The notes under the pieces: model-generated
The model's database searches: none
The model's input: the letters and a program-made list of their open reading frames with translations, nothing else
What the model was told of the DNA's origin: nothing
Shown here: piece by piece, positions 34,126-43,270 of the stretch
Layout: the number at the start of each line of letters is the position of its first letter
How positions within the stretch are numbered: the stretch's first letter is position 1
Position numbers and translations under genes: made by a program
Assembly: GCF_018798885.1 (NCBI RefSeq)
Contig: NZ_CP076365.1
Span: 124,001-188,000 of the forward strand
DNA: 64,000 bases
DNA from: Gemmobacter fulvus
GTDB lineage: Bacteria > Pseudomonadota > Alphaproteobacteria > Rhodobacterales > Rhodobacteraceae
Direction: 5' to 3'

Positions 34126-34616
34126 CACTTGCATCCCTTTTCAAACTTCACCCGCTCGAGTTGTGCCGAGCGCTGCGCGATGATGGTAGCGTCATTGACC
34201 GACTTCAAGTCGGTTGCGCTTGTTTCAGCCCGGGCAAGACCGATGGCACCTTCTCCTGCCGACATCACGGCCTGGGTATTCCGAATGGCACTGACCGAAC
34301 CGGCTCCTGTCGCTGCTTTCGCTCCGAGGATGCCCAGGCCGACCCCCAGAGCGCCATCGACCATTGCAGTCTGGCGTTGGCGTGCGCGCTGTTCTGCTTC
34401 GACTTCGCTATACCGAGCATAAAGGTTCTGAAGCCGCTTGCTGAGTTCCGGGCAGCTCAACGCGTAGTCTTCCTTCGATGCAGGTTGCGTTGCCGATGTG
34501 ACCCCTCCGAATGCTGTCATCGCGGTGGCCATCTGTGTGGCTGTCCCTGGCTGAACGCAGCCACTGAGCACTGCCATCCCACAGACAACCGCCAATGATT
34601 TCAAGACCAGGTTCAT
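34125..34616 (-). CDS. Unknown lipoprotein
   Basis: 163 residues with a lipoprotein signal: lipobox VLSGC at about residues 16-20. The mature part is Ala-rich with one glycine-rich hydrophobic stretch (GALGVGLGILGAKAATG) flanked by helices. Two cysteines remain besides the lipid one. It is co-transcribed with the HU gene and divergent from traD. Possible surface exclusion (TraT-like) role is only positional. Confidence 0.65.
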   Translation of the reverse strand: MNLVLKSLAVVCGMAVLSGCVQPGTATQMATAMTAFGGVTSATQPASKEDYALSCPELSKRLQNLYARYSEVEAEQRARQRQTAMVDGALGVGLGILGAKAATGAGSVSAIRNTQAVMSAGEGAIGLARAETSATDLKSVNDATIIAQRSAQLERVKFEKGCK

Positions 34617-34640
34617 AGACGCTCCATGTTATGATATTAC

Positions 34641-34696
34641 ATAATTATCATTATCTGCCCACGATATTGCCATACCGAACGCATAGCGATAATTAT
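34641..34696. promoter_or_regulatory. AT-rich inverted repeat upstream of traD
   Basis: ATAATTATC (34641-34649) and GATAATTAT (34688-34696) form a perfect 9-base inverted repeat spaced by 38 bases, in a 116-base region much richer in A/T than its neighbours. It lies between divergent genes and just before traD-traI, so it may be an operator or part of oriT. No nic consensus is obvious. Confidence 0.4.
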
Positions 34697-34732
34697 ATGA
34701 AATACTATATTCGTGTAAATTGGTGACAACTC

Positions 34733-36988
34733 ATGCGCAGCAAATCTTCACAATTGATCCGCGGCGGCCAGACGACGCAGCACTTCTGGCAGATGGCAAC
34801 ACAGGTCCTGAGTACGGGCCTCAAGGTTGCTGCCCTGACCTATGTGATTGCCTTTGTCGGCTTGCTCGCCCTGAACTTCCGTCTTTCGGAAATCAACGAA
34901 GGCTACCTCTACTGGATTGCGCATCTGAACGCGGATGTGCTGAACCAGCCCGAGTTCACCATCAGTTATACCGATCAGAGCGGTGTCAGCCGGTCGCGCA
35001 CGGCCCTTGAATTGACCCATGATGCTGCATTGAAGGCAAAATATGACCTCTACGCCGCGGAGGCCGAACTCTACTACTACCTCGCCTATATTCCGGCGGT
35101 GCTGGCCGGACTTGCCATTGTTGTGTACTTCGCCGTTGTCGGCCGCAAACTTTCCGACATCGAGCACATCCGGGGCTCGCGCCTCGTCACTTCGGCCGAA
35201 CTCAAGGAATGGTCGAAACGCAAGTGGCAGGCTTATATAAAGCAAGTGCCCGCGAAGAAGGGGACGACCCGCTATACCCTTGCGGGCATCCCCTTCCCCC
35301 CCAATACCGTCGAAGCTCAGACCGGCATCTTCGGAACGGTCGGCGTCGGCAAGACCAACTGCATGAAAGAGCTGCTCGCCACGATCCGCGCAGAGGGCGG
35401 TCGCGCGGTGATCTACGACAAGATGGGGGCCTTCGTCCGCAACTACTACAATCCCGAGACCGACATCATCCTGAACATGTTCGATGCGCGTTCGGTCGGC
35501 TGGTCTCCCTTCAACGAGGCTGACACCCCGGAGGCCTTTGCCCAGATCGCCGAAGTGATGATTCAGCAGCGCCCCGGCGCCAACGATCCGTTCTGGTCCA
35601 CAACGGCGCGGCTCGTCTTCGAATATGCTGCCCGCTCGCTGATGGCGAACGGAATGAAGACGAACCGGGCCCTGCGCAATGCCATCCTGACCATGCCCGC
35701 TGAAGATCTGCAGCGCCTCGTGGCAAATACCCCGGCAGGCATGTTCTTTGGCGAGAGCATCGAAAAGACGTCCGCCTCCATTCGCGCCAATATGATCGCA
35801 GAATTGCGCTTCCTCGAGTTCTTGCGGGATGATGCGACTCCCTTCTCAATCCGCAACTGGGTGCGCTCCGAACGCCCGGGTTTCGTGTTCCTGAGCGGCG
35901 ATGCCGAACACTCTGCGGCCACCCGCAATGTCATCTCCACGGTGATCGAGGTTGCAGCCAATGCGCTCATGACGGGTCCGGAACGCCGCGATCCTTCGCT
36001 GTGGTTCTTCCTCGACGAAGTGCCCTCACTGAACCGCCTGCCCTTCCTGACCTCCAAGCTCGCAGAGATCCGCCAGTTCGGGGGCGCGTTCGTGCTGGGC
36101 TATCAGGTCTATAGCCAGCTCGAGGATCTCTATGGCGACAAGGCTGCACAATCCATCAGTGGCACCCTGAACAACAGGGTGGTGTTCAACACACCGGATG
36201 CGCGGACGGCACGGCTGTTTTCTGACAGCCTCGGCCTGTCGGATGTGATCGAACATCGCGAAACGATATCCTTCGGGGCCGATGTCACGCGCGACGGCAA
36301 CACTCTGAACGCGCAACGGGTCGAACGGCCCATCGTCACTGCCTCCGAGATCCAGTCCCTGCCCCAGTTCGAAGCCTATGTCCGCTTCGGCTATGATGCG
36401 CCAACGGCATTGGTGAAGTTCCCGCCGATCTCCACCGAGGATGTGGCGGAAGCCATCGTAAAGTATCATGGCAATGGCTTTGCGGTGGGCGAGCTGGATG
36501 CCACAGCCCCCCTGCCCCAGATGTCCGCTCTCGGACCCGGCAGCATCCAGGCCGATCAACCAGAAACCGGCTCCATTCTCCCCTTCAGTATGCTTTCGGC
36601 AAGTGTCCAGATTGAACAGTACCATGCCTGGTTCAAGAAGATGTCTGAGCCCTATTACGATTTTGCCCGGCACGAATTGGTTCGACGCGCCCTGCCCGAG
36701 CACATCCCGATCGCGTGGGAGAACTATTACTACATGCGCAACAAAGGCACCCAGGAGCCAATGTTTGCCCTGATCGACCACACCACTGAGTATGTGTCGA
36801 ACATCCCCCGTGAGTTCCGGAAACCAAAGCCGAAGATCCCGCGCTACGAGGATGTCGTTGAAGCAGCGACGGCCGAGGCCGAACTGACAAAACGTACAAA
36901 TGATCAGAATATGTCAGCTGCGGAAACATCTGCAAACAATGCGCCACGTGTTCTGTCTGAAGCTGCGCGTCTTGCCTTGAGCGATTAA
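34733..36988 (+). CDS. traD: TraD-type coupling protein (T4CP)
   Basis: 751 residues. Two N-terminal membrane helices (about 28-50 and 110-135), then a hexameric ATPase domain: Walker A GTVGVGKTN at about 201-209 and Walker B WFFLDEVPS at about 422-430, with GYQVYSQLEDLYG further on. It hands the relaxase-DNA complex to the secretion channel. The tail after about 610 is less conserved and may bind the relaxase. One base separates its stop from the traI ATG, so the two are co-expressed. Confidence 0.95.
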   Translation: MRSKSSQLIRGGQTTQHFWQMATQVLSTGLKVAALTYVIAFVGLLALNFRLSEINEGYLYWIAHLNADVLNQPEFTISYTDQSGVSRSRTALELTHDAALKAKYDLYAAEAELYYYLAYIPAVLAGLAIVVYFAVVGRKLSDIEHIRGSRLVTSAELKEWSKRKWQAYIKQVPAKKGTTRYTLAGIPFPPNTVEAQTGIFGTVGVGKTNCMKELLATIRAEGGRAVIYDKMGAFVRNYYNPETDIILNMFDARSVGWSPFNEADTPEAFAQIAEVMIQQRPGANDPFWSTTARLVFEYAARSLMANGMKTNRALRNAILTMPAEDLQRLVANTPAGMFFGESIEKTSASIRANMIAELRFLEFLRDDATPFSIRNWVRSERPGFVFLSGDAEHSAATRNVISTVIEVAANALMTGPERRDPSLWFFLDEVPSLNRLPFLTSKLAEIRQFGGAFVLGYQVYSQLEDLYGDKAAQSISGTLNNRVVFNTPDARTARLFSDSLGLSDVIEHRETISFGADVTRDGNTLNAQRVERPIVTASEIQSLPQFEAYVRFGYDAPTALVKFPPISTEDVAEAIVKYHGNGFAVGELDATAPLPQMSALGPGSIQADQPETGSILPFSMLSASVQIEQYHAWFKKMSEPYYDFARHELVRRALPEHIPIAWENYYYMRNKGTQEPMFALIDHTTEYVSNIPREFRKPKPKIPRYEDVVEAATAEAELTKRTNDQNMSAAETSANNAPRVLSEAARLALSD

Positions 36989-36989
36989 C

Positions 36990-39900
36990 ATGCTGTCGGT
37001 CTCCAATGTATCAGGTGGCGCGGCTGCATCCGGATATTACCGCACCGAAGGCTATTACAAGCAAGGCACGCCGGAGGCAGAGGCCGCTGCGCAATGGCAT
37101 GGCAAAGCCACCGAAGCCTTAGCCGAAGCCGGACAAACCCAATTCTCTGGCGCGATCGACGACCGGGTGTTTACTGAACTGCTGACCGGACAGGCGCCGT
37201 CCCTCGAGAAATCCGCCGACGGCAGCTTCAAGGATGGTCCCTTGATGGGCCGTTGGGTGGACGGAGAGCGGCAGCATCGACCCGGTCTCGATCTCACGTT
37301 CTCCGCGTCTAAATCCGTTTCGATCATGGCGTTGGTCGTCCAAGATGAGCGCGTGATCGCGGCACACGATACAGCGGTCAAAGCCGCAGTGACTTTCATC
37401 GAGGACAATCTTGCCGCGACACGGCGACAAGGCAGCTCTGGCGAGATCGAGGTTGTGCAGGGCGGGAAACTGATCGCTGGACTGTTCCGCCATGACACGT
37501 CGCGCGCACTCGATCCGCAGCTGCATACCCATGCCGTCATCGCAAACATGGTCATGGGGGCGGATGGCAAGTTCACCGCCCTGCACAATGACGAGATCTA
37601 CCGCGGCAAGATGGTCGGTGGTGAGGTCTACCGGAATGAACTCGCGCGCAATCTGCAGGAAATCGGCTACCAGATCGAGCGCAAGGGCAAGGATCGGCTT
37701 GTCGAGATCGTCGGGGTCCCCGAAAAGCTGATCGAAACATATTCGAAGCGCAGTCAGGCGATTGCGACGGCGCTGGAAGAACGTGGCATTGCAGAAACCG
37801 CCGAAACACGGGCACTCGCCGCTCTGGCCACACGCGTCAAGAAGGATGGCAACCTCGACCGTTCGGCTTTGCATGGTGAATGGGTTCGGGAGGCGCGGGA
37901 GGCCGGTATGCCTTTGCCACTTCTGGAGGCCGTCAAACAGCAGTCCGAAGTCAAAGCCCGCTGGATGCTTCCCGGGGTGACCCGCGACGGCTCAGTTCCG
38001 GAACACCTCACCAAAGAGGCAAAGGCCGCTCTCACATTCGCAATTTCGCATCTGAGCGAGCGGCAGAGCGTCTATGCCGAGCGCGATATTCTGAAGGTCG
38101 CCCTGCCTCGCCTGCAGCTGGCATCTGTCAATGACCTTCAGCGCGAGATCAACAATCACCTGAAAGAAGGTCAGCTGCTGACCGCGGGCACTTCTGGGCA
38201 ACAGCGGCTCTATACGGATCGGGAGACGCTGACCACAGAACGCGAAGCTCTGAAGGAGTACCGATCAGCAAAGAATGCGACCGCCATCGAGTTGCCCAAG
38301 TACAATGATGGCAAGAGATCGGGAGAAGGCAGCCTGAAATTGCTGCTATCCACCTCAGCTCTGACTGAAGGGCAACAAGAAGCTATTTTGACCAGCCTCA
38401 CGGGAAGCTCGCGGTTCGTCGGTGTGCAGGGGCTCGCGGGCACCGGCAAGACCTACATGATCGATACGATGCGGCGCTATGCCGAACGAGCCGGATATGA
38501 ACTCGACGGCCTTGCGCCTTCCGGCCGTGCCGTTGAAGCGCTGAAGGAGGCCGTGCCAAACGCCACCACACTTCAAAGCTGGCTGGTTCAGATCCGGGCA
38601 GGCAGCACGCCCGGCGCGGAAGACAAGTCGAAACGTATCCTCGTCGTGGACGAAGCTGGTATGCTTTCGGCTGCGGATATGCGCGACCTGATGAAATTTG
38701 CCAATGGTGCAGGCTATGCCCGTGTCGTCCTCGTCGGAGACACCAAGCAGCTTGATGCGGTCGGCGCTGGTCAGCCCTTCGCCCAGCTCCAACGTGCGGG
38801 CATGCCGACTGCTTTGATGGCCGATATTCAGCGCCAACGCCATGATGAGGGCCGGGAAGCCGTGCTGCACTCGATCCGGGGCGAGATCCGGGATGCCATG
38901 AAGAAGATCGGCCCGGTCCAGGAGCTTAGCAAGGACGGTCCGATGCTCCCCTCCGCCGTGGCTTCAAGATGGCTAGATATGCCGCTTCAGCAACGGGACC
39001 AAACCGGGATCGTTGTGCTGACAAACGCCGTTCGTACGGCAGTGAACAGCGATATCCGTGAAGGCCTGAAGCGCGAGCATCAAATTGGCGCACACGATAT
39101 CATGCTGTCTGGCCTCTCACCCCTCGGCTTCACCCGCGCCGAAGCCGCAGATGCGCGGTCATGGAAATCCGGCGATATCCTCATTCCGACCCAAACCCAT
39201 CGGAAGGAAGGTCTGGAGCGCGACCAGATCTATACCGTCACGGGTACTGATCTGCCTTCGAACACATTGACCCTCCGGCATCCCCAAAGCGGTGAAGAGA
39301 TCTCGCTCAGACTGAAACAGGGGGACAGGATCAGCGCCACGCTGAGAGCCTATGAGCCGAATGAGCGTGACTTCGCGACCAATGAGCGGGTGAAGTTCAG
39401 CATTTCTGACAAGGACGCCGCTGTGATCAACGGCGCCCGCGGCCGGATCACGCAGATTGAAGATGGCAGCATTTCGGTGCGCATGGATGACGGGCGCAGG
39501 CTCGCCCTGCCCCGCGACAGCCTGGCAGCGCGCGGCATGGATCACGCCTATGCCGCCACGGCCCACGATTTCCAGGGCACAACCGTGGATCGTATCATCA
39601 TCGGCATGTCAGCAACGGAGCAGATGGTCAGCCAGAAGGCGTTCTATGTGAACATCTCCCGGATGCGGGAAGAAGCCATTTTGATCACCACTGATGTTGA
39701 AGGCCTGACAAGGCGGATCGAACAGAATACCGGCGAGCGCCCAACGGCGCTGGATTCATGGCTGAAGGCTGAGCAGGAAGCAAAATCCGCAGCCACTTCG
39801 GCTCAATCTGAAAACCGAGCGCGTGTGTTGGAGCCAGCCAAGACTGAAGGCATTGCCGAGCGGGGCCATCTCGAGAAGGCGATGGAGAAGTTTTTCGACA

Positions 39901-40004
39901 ATGCGACCATCGGCCCTGATCAGACTCTGTCCGACTTCCAGAGGTCGGCGGAGAAGCTTCAGGATTTGCAGAAACAGAAGACGATAGAAGGACCCATCAG
40001 ATGA
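36990..40004 (+). CDS. traI: MOBF relaxase-helicase TraI
   Basis: 1004 residues. The TrwC relaxase domain opens with paired tyrosines (Tyr16-17 and Tyr22-23), then HRPGLDLTFSASKSVS and the three-histidine metal site (His168, His179, His181 in HDTSRALDPQLHTH). A RecD-like helicase follows: Walker A GLAGTGKTYM near 480-490, DEAGMLS, and a late motif DHAYAATAHDFQGTT. It nicks oriT, stays on the 5' end and unwinds the strand. Shorter than F TraI (1756), closer to TrwC (966). Its ATGA stop starts the next gene. Confidence 0.97.
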   Translation: MLSVSNVSGGAAASGYYRTEGYYKQGTPEAEAAAQWHGKATEALAEAGQTQFSGAIDDRVFTELLTGQAPSLEKSADGSFKDGPLMGRWVDGERQHRPGLDLTFSASKSVSIMALVVQDERVIAAHDTAVKAAVTFIEDNLAATRRQGSSGEIEVVQGGKLIAGLFRHDTSRALDPQLHTHAVIANMVMGADGKFTALHNDEIYRGKMVGGEVYRNELARNLQEIGYQIERKGKDRLVEIVGVPEKLIETYSKRSQAIATALEERGIAETAETRALAALATRVKKDGNLDRSALHGEWVREAREAGMPLPLLEAVKQQSEVKARWMLPGVTRDGSVPEHLTKEAKAALTFAISHLSERQSVYAERDILKVALPRLQLASVNDLQREINNHLKEGQLLTAGTSGQQRLYTDRETLTTEREALKEYRSAKNATAIELPKYNDGKRSGEGSLKLLLSTSALTEGQQEAILTSLTGSSRFVGVQGLAGTGKTYMIDTMRRYAERAGYELDGLAPSGRAVEALKEAVPNATTLQSWLVQIRAGSTPGAEDKSKRILVVDEAGMLSAADMRDLMKFANGAGYARVVLVGDTKQLDAVGAGQPFAQLQRAGMPTALMADIQRQRHDEGREAVLHSIRGEIRDAMKKIGPVQELSKDGPMLPSAVASRWLDMPLQQRDQTGIVVLTNAVRTAVNSDIREGLKREHQIGAHDIMLSGLSPLGFTRAEAADARSWKSGDILIPTQTHRKEGLERDQIYTVTGTDLPSNTLTLRHPQSGEEISLRLKQGDRISATLRAYEPNERDFATNERVKFSISDKDAAVINGARGRITQIEDGSISVRMDDGRRLALPRDSLAARGMDHAYAATAHDFQGTTVDRIIIGMSATEQMVSQKAFYVNISRMREEAILITTDVEGLTRRIEQNTGERPTALDSWLKAEQEAKSAATSAQSENRARVLEPAKTEGIAERGHLEKAMEKFFDNATIGPDQTLSDFQRSAEKLQDLQKQKTIEGPIR

Positions 40005-40555
40005 GGACTGTAGAAACCGACTTCGACTGGCGAATTGTACTGGGGGAGGAAGCCCGTGCAATCGTCTTGCAGACGCTCGAGCCAGGTTCGAAGCCCACCT
40101 CCAAGGAACTTGATGCTGCCATTCGGGCGCTGAACTTGCGGCTCGCTGTTGCGCGGGGTCAAACCGAAGGCGCTAACGACATCATCGCCGCGATGGGCGC
40201 ACGCCTGGAAAATGCTGTCTCAACACTCACAAACCAGCAGCACCTTGTGATGATGGTTCTTGGCAAGCTTCATCGGGAGATCTTCCTAATGCGGCAAACA
40301 CTCGGTCTGAGCGCTGTGACCGACAAATGGGAAGCAGGCGAAGTCATCGAAAATCTGAAGCGTCGCATTGAAGAGCACGAAGCCTTCATGCAGTCCGTGA
40401 TGCCAGAATATGAGGACCGTTTCCCGGCCTTTGCAAAGGAAGTGGAGGAGCGTGCCGTCCGCGAGATTGCAGCCGTGCAAGCTGAGAACCGGGCTTCCCA
40501 GACGACCACTGAAAAGGGCCAGGAAAAGCCCAAGGGCCATGAGCTCGAACGGTGA
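40001..40555 (+). CDS. Unknown protein coupled to traI
   Basis: 184 residues starting in the traI stop. Helical and charged, with long heptad-like stretches (ARLENAVSTLTNQQHLV, VIENLKRRIEEHEAF, EVEERAVREIAAVQAE), suggesting a coiled coil. No membrane segment. An accessory to the relaxosome or a TraX/FinO-like regulator are possibilities without motif support. A strong inverted repeat follows. Confidence 0.6.
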   Translation: MRTVETDFDWRIVLGEEARAIVLQTLEPGSKPTSKELDAAIRALNLRLAVARGQTEGANDIIAAMGARLENAVSTLTNQQHLVMMVLGKLHREIFLMRQTLGLSAVTDKWEAGEVIENLKRRIEEHEAFMQSVMPEYEDRFPAFAKEVEERAVREIAAVQAENRASQTTTEKGQEKPKGHELER

Positions 40556-40584
40556 TTTTGGGGTTGGTCGGCGGCAAAATCCGC

Positions 40585-40623
40585 GTGGCACGGCGTGCCA
40601 GACTTACTGGCACGCCGTGCCAC
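40585..40623. repeat. Perfect 17-bp inverted repeat after the relaxase operon
   Basis: GTGGCACGGCGTGCCAG-ACTTA-CTGGCACGCCGTGCCAC. Each arm is itself nearly palindromic (GGCAC-GGC-GTGCC), so the site is a tandem of two similar palindromes. There is no T-run after it, so it is not a standard intrinsic terminator, though it could still stop or stabilise RNA. It may be a protein-binding or oriT/rsd-type site. Confidence 0.8.
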
Positions 40624-40646
40624 CACTTCCATAACACATTGAAATC

Positions 40647-41564
40647 ATGAAAAAACTTCACCTTGCACCAAAATTCGAAAAAACACTGAATAACGTAGTT
40701 ATTTCAGTGACTTACAGCTTGCTGCGTCAGGTGTGTAGAAAAAGCAGGAGGAACGACTGCTCCCCCACGATTTGGCTCAAATTCCTTCCTCGGGAATTTT
40801 CAACTTGTCCTGCCGACGATCGCCTTCGGCTGTCTGCTCTTGCGATACAATTTGCTCTGGTTCTGGCCTCGGCCTTCCCCACGCCATCACTCGCCGACAC
40901 GCGTTGGAAATCCGGATCAACCTTTGTCCCCGATCAACAACCCGCAGGTTGGACATCCAGCGCATTCACCTCAAACGACGAGGCTCTTGAACGCGGGAAT
41001 GCCTATCGTCGTCCCGCCAAAATCCGCTTCAGTGTCGATCCTGCCCTTACGCCCATCGCAAATCTGCGGAACCTTATCTCGACCGCCGAGGCAGGTCACA
41101 TGGACTATGATGCTGTCGTGTACTCTGCCACCAAGAAGCCCCCTGCCCTTCCCACTTCCATGACGGTTTGCGAAATCCGCGATTGGATTGTCGCTACTCC
41201 GGGACAGAACCACGCCATTGGCCGCTACCAGTTCATTCCTTCGACCCTGTTTCGCCTGGCAAAGATGACCGGACATCATGACGGTTCAGGCTGTGAGGCG
41301 CTCTTCTCCCCTGCCCTTCAGGACCGCTGGGCTAACATTCTCATCAAGGAGGCGGGCTATCTCGATTTTGTTCAGGGTGCTCTTACCCCTGATGATTTCA
41401 TGGACGCTCTCGCATCCGTCTGGGCAGGACTCCCTCTTGCTTCAGGCAAGTCGAAGTATCACGGGAAGTCTGGCAACGCCGCTACTCTCTCCCGCAATCA
41501 TTATGCTTCCGCTATTGGAGCCATCTTTCCTGCTCAGGTTCGACTTTCCTGGAATAGCCCCTAG
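40647..41564 (+). CDS. Lysozyme-like muramidase of the transfer system
   Basis: 305 residues from the ATG at 40647, although the first 55 or so look less coding and the real start may be nearer the signal peptide RLSALAIQFALVLASAF (cleavage near SLA). The enzyme domain has NLISTAEAGHMDYDAVVYS with a likely catalytic Glu, AIGRYQFIPSTL, and DALASVWAGLP. This matches a family of phage- and plasmid-type lysozymes; it would serve as the VirB1-like enzyme that clears peptidoglycan. The last gene before the IS block. Confidence 0.7.
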   Translation: MKKLHLAPKFEKTLNNVVISVTYSLLRQVCRKSRRNDCSPTIWLKFLPREFSTCPADDRLRLSALAIQFALVLASAFPTPSLADTRWKSGSTFVPDQQPAGWTSSAFTSNDEALERGNAYRRPAKIRFSVDPALTPIANLRNLISTAEAGHMDYDAVVYSATKKPPALPTSMTVCEIRDWIVATPGQNHAIGRYQFIPSTLFRLAKMTGHHDGSGCEALFSPALQDRWANILIKEAGYLDFVQGALTPDDFMDALASVWAGLPLASGKSKYHGKSGNAATLSRNHYASAIGAIFPAQVRLSWNSP

Positions 41565-41664
41565 GAGGCCCACAGACGCCCACAGGAGGCTGTTGCACAG
41601 AAAACCCCCAAAGGCCACTCCAAGGCCCTAAAATCGGCCTCTCCTCTCATTCTAAGTCGATATC
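41565..41664. other. Junction sequence with an insertion-sequence-end remnant
   Basis: About 100 bases between the lysozyme gene and IS5 copy B. GGCTGTTGCACAGAAAAC at about 41588 resembles the end of another IS5-type element. No gene. It may mark an older insertion that was later hit by copy B. Confidence 0.4.
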
Positions 41665-41730
41665 GGCCTTGTTGCACAACACTGACTGTCGAGGATTCAC
41701 AACGTGAATCCATGCGGTTAGACGGGTTGC

Positions 41731-41901
41731 ATGAGCAAGCCATCCCCCGCCCGCTACCGCACGACAAACTGGTCCAGTTACACTGCCTCGCTTTGCAGGC
41801 GCGGTTCGCTGTTGATCTGGCTGGACAAGGACATGACCTGGCTCTCGCCGCATGATGGCAGCCCCGGTCGCCCTGCGGTTTTCTCGGATGCCGCGATCCA
41901 G
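41731..41901 (+). pseudogene. IS5-family transposase, N-terminal part (copy B)
   Basis: Same 57 codons as at 9531-9701 (MSKPSPARYRTTNW to DAAIQ), ended by the IS110 insertion. Its other half is at 43271-43877 and is itself truncated, so this copy cannot be restored by loss of the IS110 element alone. Confidence 0.8.
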
Positions 41902-41986
41902 TTCTGATGGGGTGGACACCCCCGCCCGACGGCATCGCAATGTGCCATGGTGGTGATGTCGAAATCGCCACAGAGGAGAGGTGTCC

Positions 41987-43015
41987 ATGGACGAGATTAC
42001 CATAGTCGGGGTCGATCTGGCCAAGAGCGTTTTTCAGGTTCACGCCGCAAATTCAGACGGGCGAGCCGTCATCAGAAAGCGGCTGCCGCGCACTCGTTTC
42101 CTGTCCTTCATGTCACAGATCAAGCCCTGCGTGGTCGCGATGGAGGCTTGCGCAACCTCGCACCACTGGGCACGTGAACTGACTGCCCTCGGACACAACG
42201 TTCGTTTGATACCACCGATCTACGTGAAACCTTTTGTGAAGCGCCAGAAAAACGATGCCAACGACGCTGAGGCTATTGTCGAAGCGGCACTGAGACCAGC
42301 GATGCGCACGGTGCCAGTCAAATCGCAGGAGCAGCAGGCCCTTGCCATGCTGTTCCGGACACGCGAACTGCTGCTGACGCAAAAGACCCAGCTAATGAAC
42401 GCGCTTCGAGCCCATCTGGCAGAGCATGGGGTCATCGTGGCGGGAGGTCGTCGATCAATTGATCCGTTCATCAGCGTTCTCGACGATGTGACAAACACGC
42501 TTCCTCATGTGGTGCGAAAGGTCGGGGCCATTTATCTGGACCGGATCGCCCAGACCGCTGGCGAAATCGAAGATCTGGAAAGGCAGATCGACGAGCAGGC
42601 CAAGGTGCATGAGATGGCACAGCGCCTGCGCACCATTCCGGGGGTCGGGCCGGTCACGGCTATGGCCGTCGAAGCTTTCGCTCCGGCCATGGAGAGCTTT
42701 GCGCGTGGCAGGGATTTCTCTGCCTGGCTCGGGCTTGTTCCCCGGCAGCACTCCAGTGGAGGCAAGCAGCGCTTGGGTCGAACTTCGAAAATGGGGCAGC
42801 GCGACATCCGCAGGTTGCTGATAAGCGGCGCGATGTCGATTATCCACTGGAGGGGTCGGAACGGTGGAAAGCCCGGATCATGGCTGGCGCGGATGCTTAC
42901 ATGTAAATCGCGGATGCTGACCGCCATCGCTCTGGCCAACAAGCTCGCCAGGATCATCTGGGCCATCATGACACGAAAGGACGTTTACAGGGATCCTGCG
43001 GGGGCGGTCTGCTGA
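41987..43015 (+). CDS. IS110-family transposase (copy B)
   Basis: 342 residues from the ATG at 41987, protein identical to copy A. DEDD N-terminal domain (VGVDLAKSVFQVH), C-terminal transposase_20 (TIPGVGPVTA). Apparently intact, so either copy could supply transposase. It faces away from the conjugation module. Confidence 0.95.
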   Translation: MDEITIVGVDLAKSVFQVHAANSDGRAVIRKRLPRTRFLSFMSQIKPCVVAMEACATSHHWARELTALGHNVRLIPPIYVKPFVKRQKNDANDAEAIVEAALRPAMRTVPVKSQEQQALAMLFRTRELLLTQKTQLMNALRAHLAEHGVIVAGGRRSIDPFISVLDDVTNTLPHVVRKVGAIYLDRIAQTAGEIEDLERQIDEQAKVHEMAQRLRTIPGVGPVTAMAVEAFAPAMESFARGRDFSAWLGLVPRQHSSGGKQRLGRTSKMGQRDIRRLLISGAMSIIHWRGRNGGKPGSWLARMLTCKSRMLTAIALANKLARIIWAIMTRKDVYRDPAGAVC

Positions 43016-43269
43016 CCGCGTCCTGTCAGGAGCGTCGGTGACGCAAGTAGAGCACTGATCTCGTATGGGCAAAAGATCGACCGATCGGGGTGGGGCAGCC
43101 AGGGAAAGGCAAAGAGCTTCGAGCTCGCAGTTCTGATATGGCCTCCATCCGCGCATCACCATCCCGGCCAGCGGCACGAACGGCCGCGCATGAAGGCCTT
43201 ACACATGTTAGCAGCCGGTCACTTGCTCGCGAAGATCACAAAAAATACTTGCGTAAGCGGGGGTATCCA
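43016..43269 (+). ncRNA. Putative IS110/IS1111 guide RNA region (copy B)
   Basis: Mirror of 8163-8416. It contains the GAGCT-TCG-AGCTC hairpin followed by CAGTTCTGAT (43128-43137), and ACACATGT (43201-43208), the two segments that match the element-target junctions. Identity with copy A means that both would guide to the same site. Confidence 0.45.
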
Positions 43270-43270
43270 C

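Larger units (their letters stand above)
41902..43269 (+). mobile_element. IS110/IS1111-family insertion sequence (copy B)
   Basis: Identical in layout to copy A. The non-coding 3' end (43016-43269) repeats the guide-like segments: CAGTTCTGAT at 43128-43137 and ACACATGT at 43201-43208, matching the junctions of the insertion with the IS5 gene. Confidence 0.8.

Noticed and set aside
9764-41668. A classical integrative conjugative element with an integrase and tRNA attachment site
   Set aside because: No tyrosine integrase, excisionase, tRNA gene or matching direct repeats could be found at either edge; the edges are insertion sequences.
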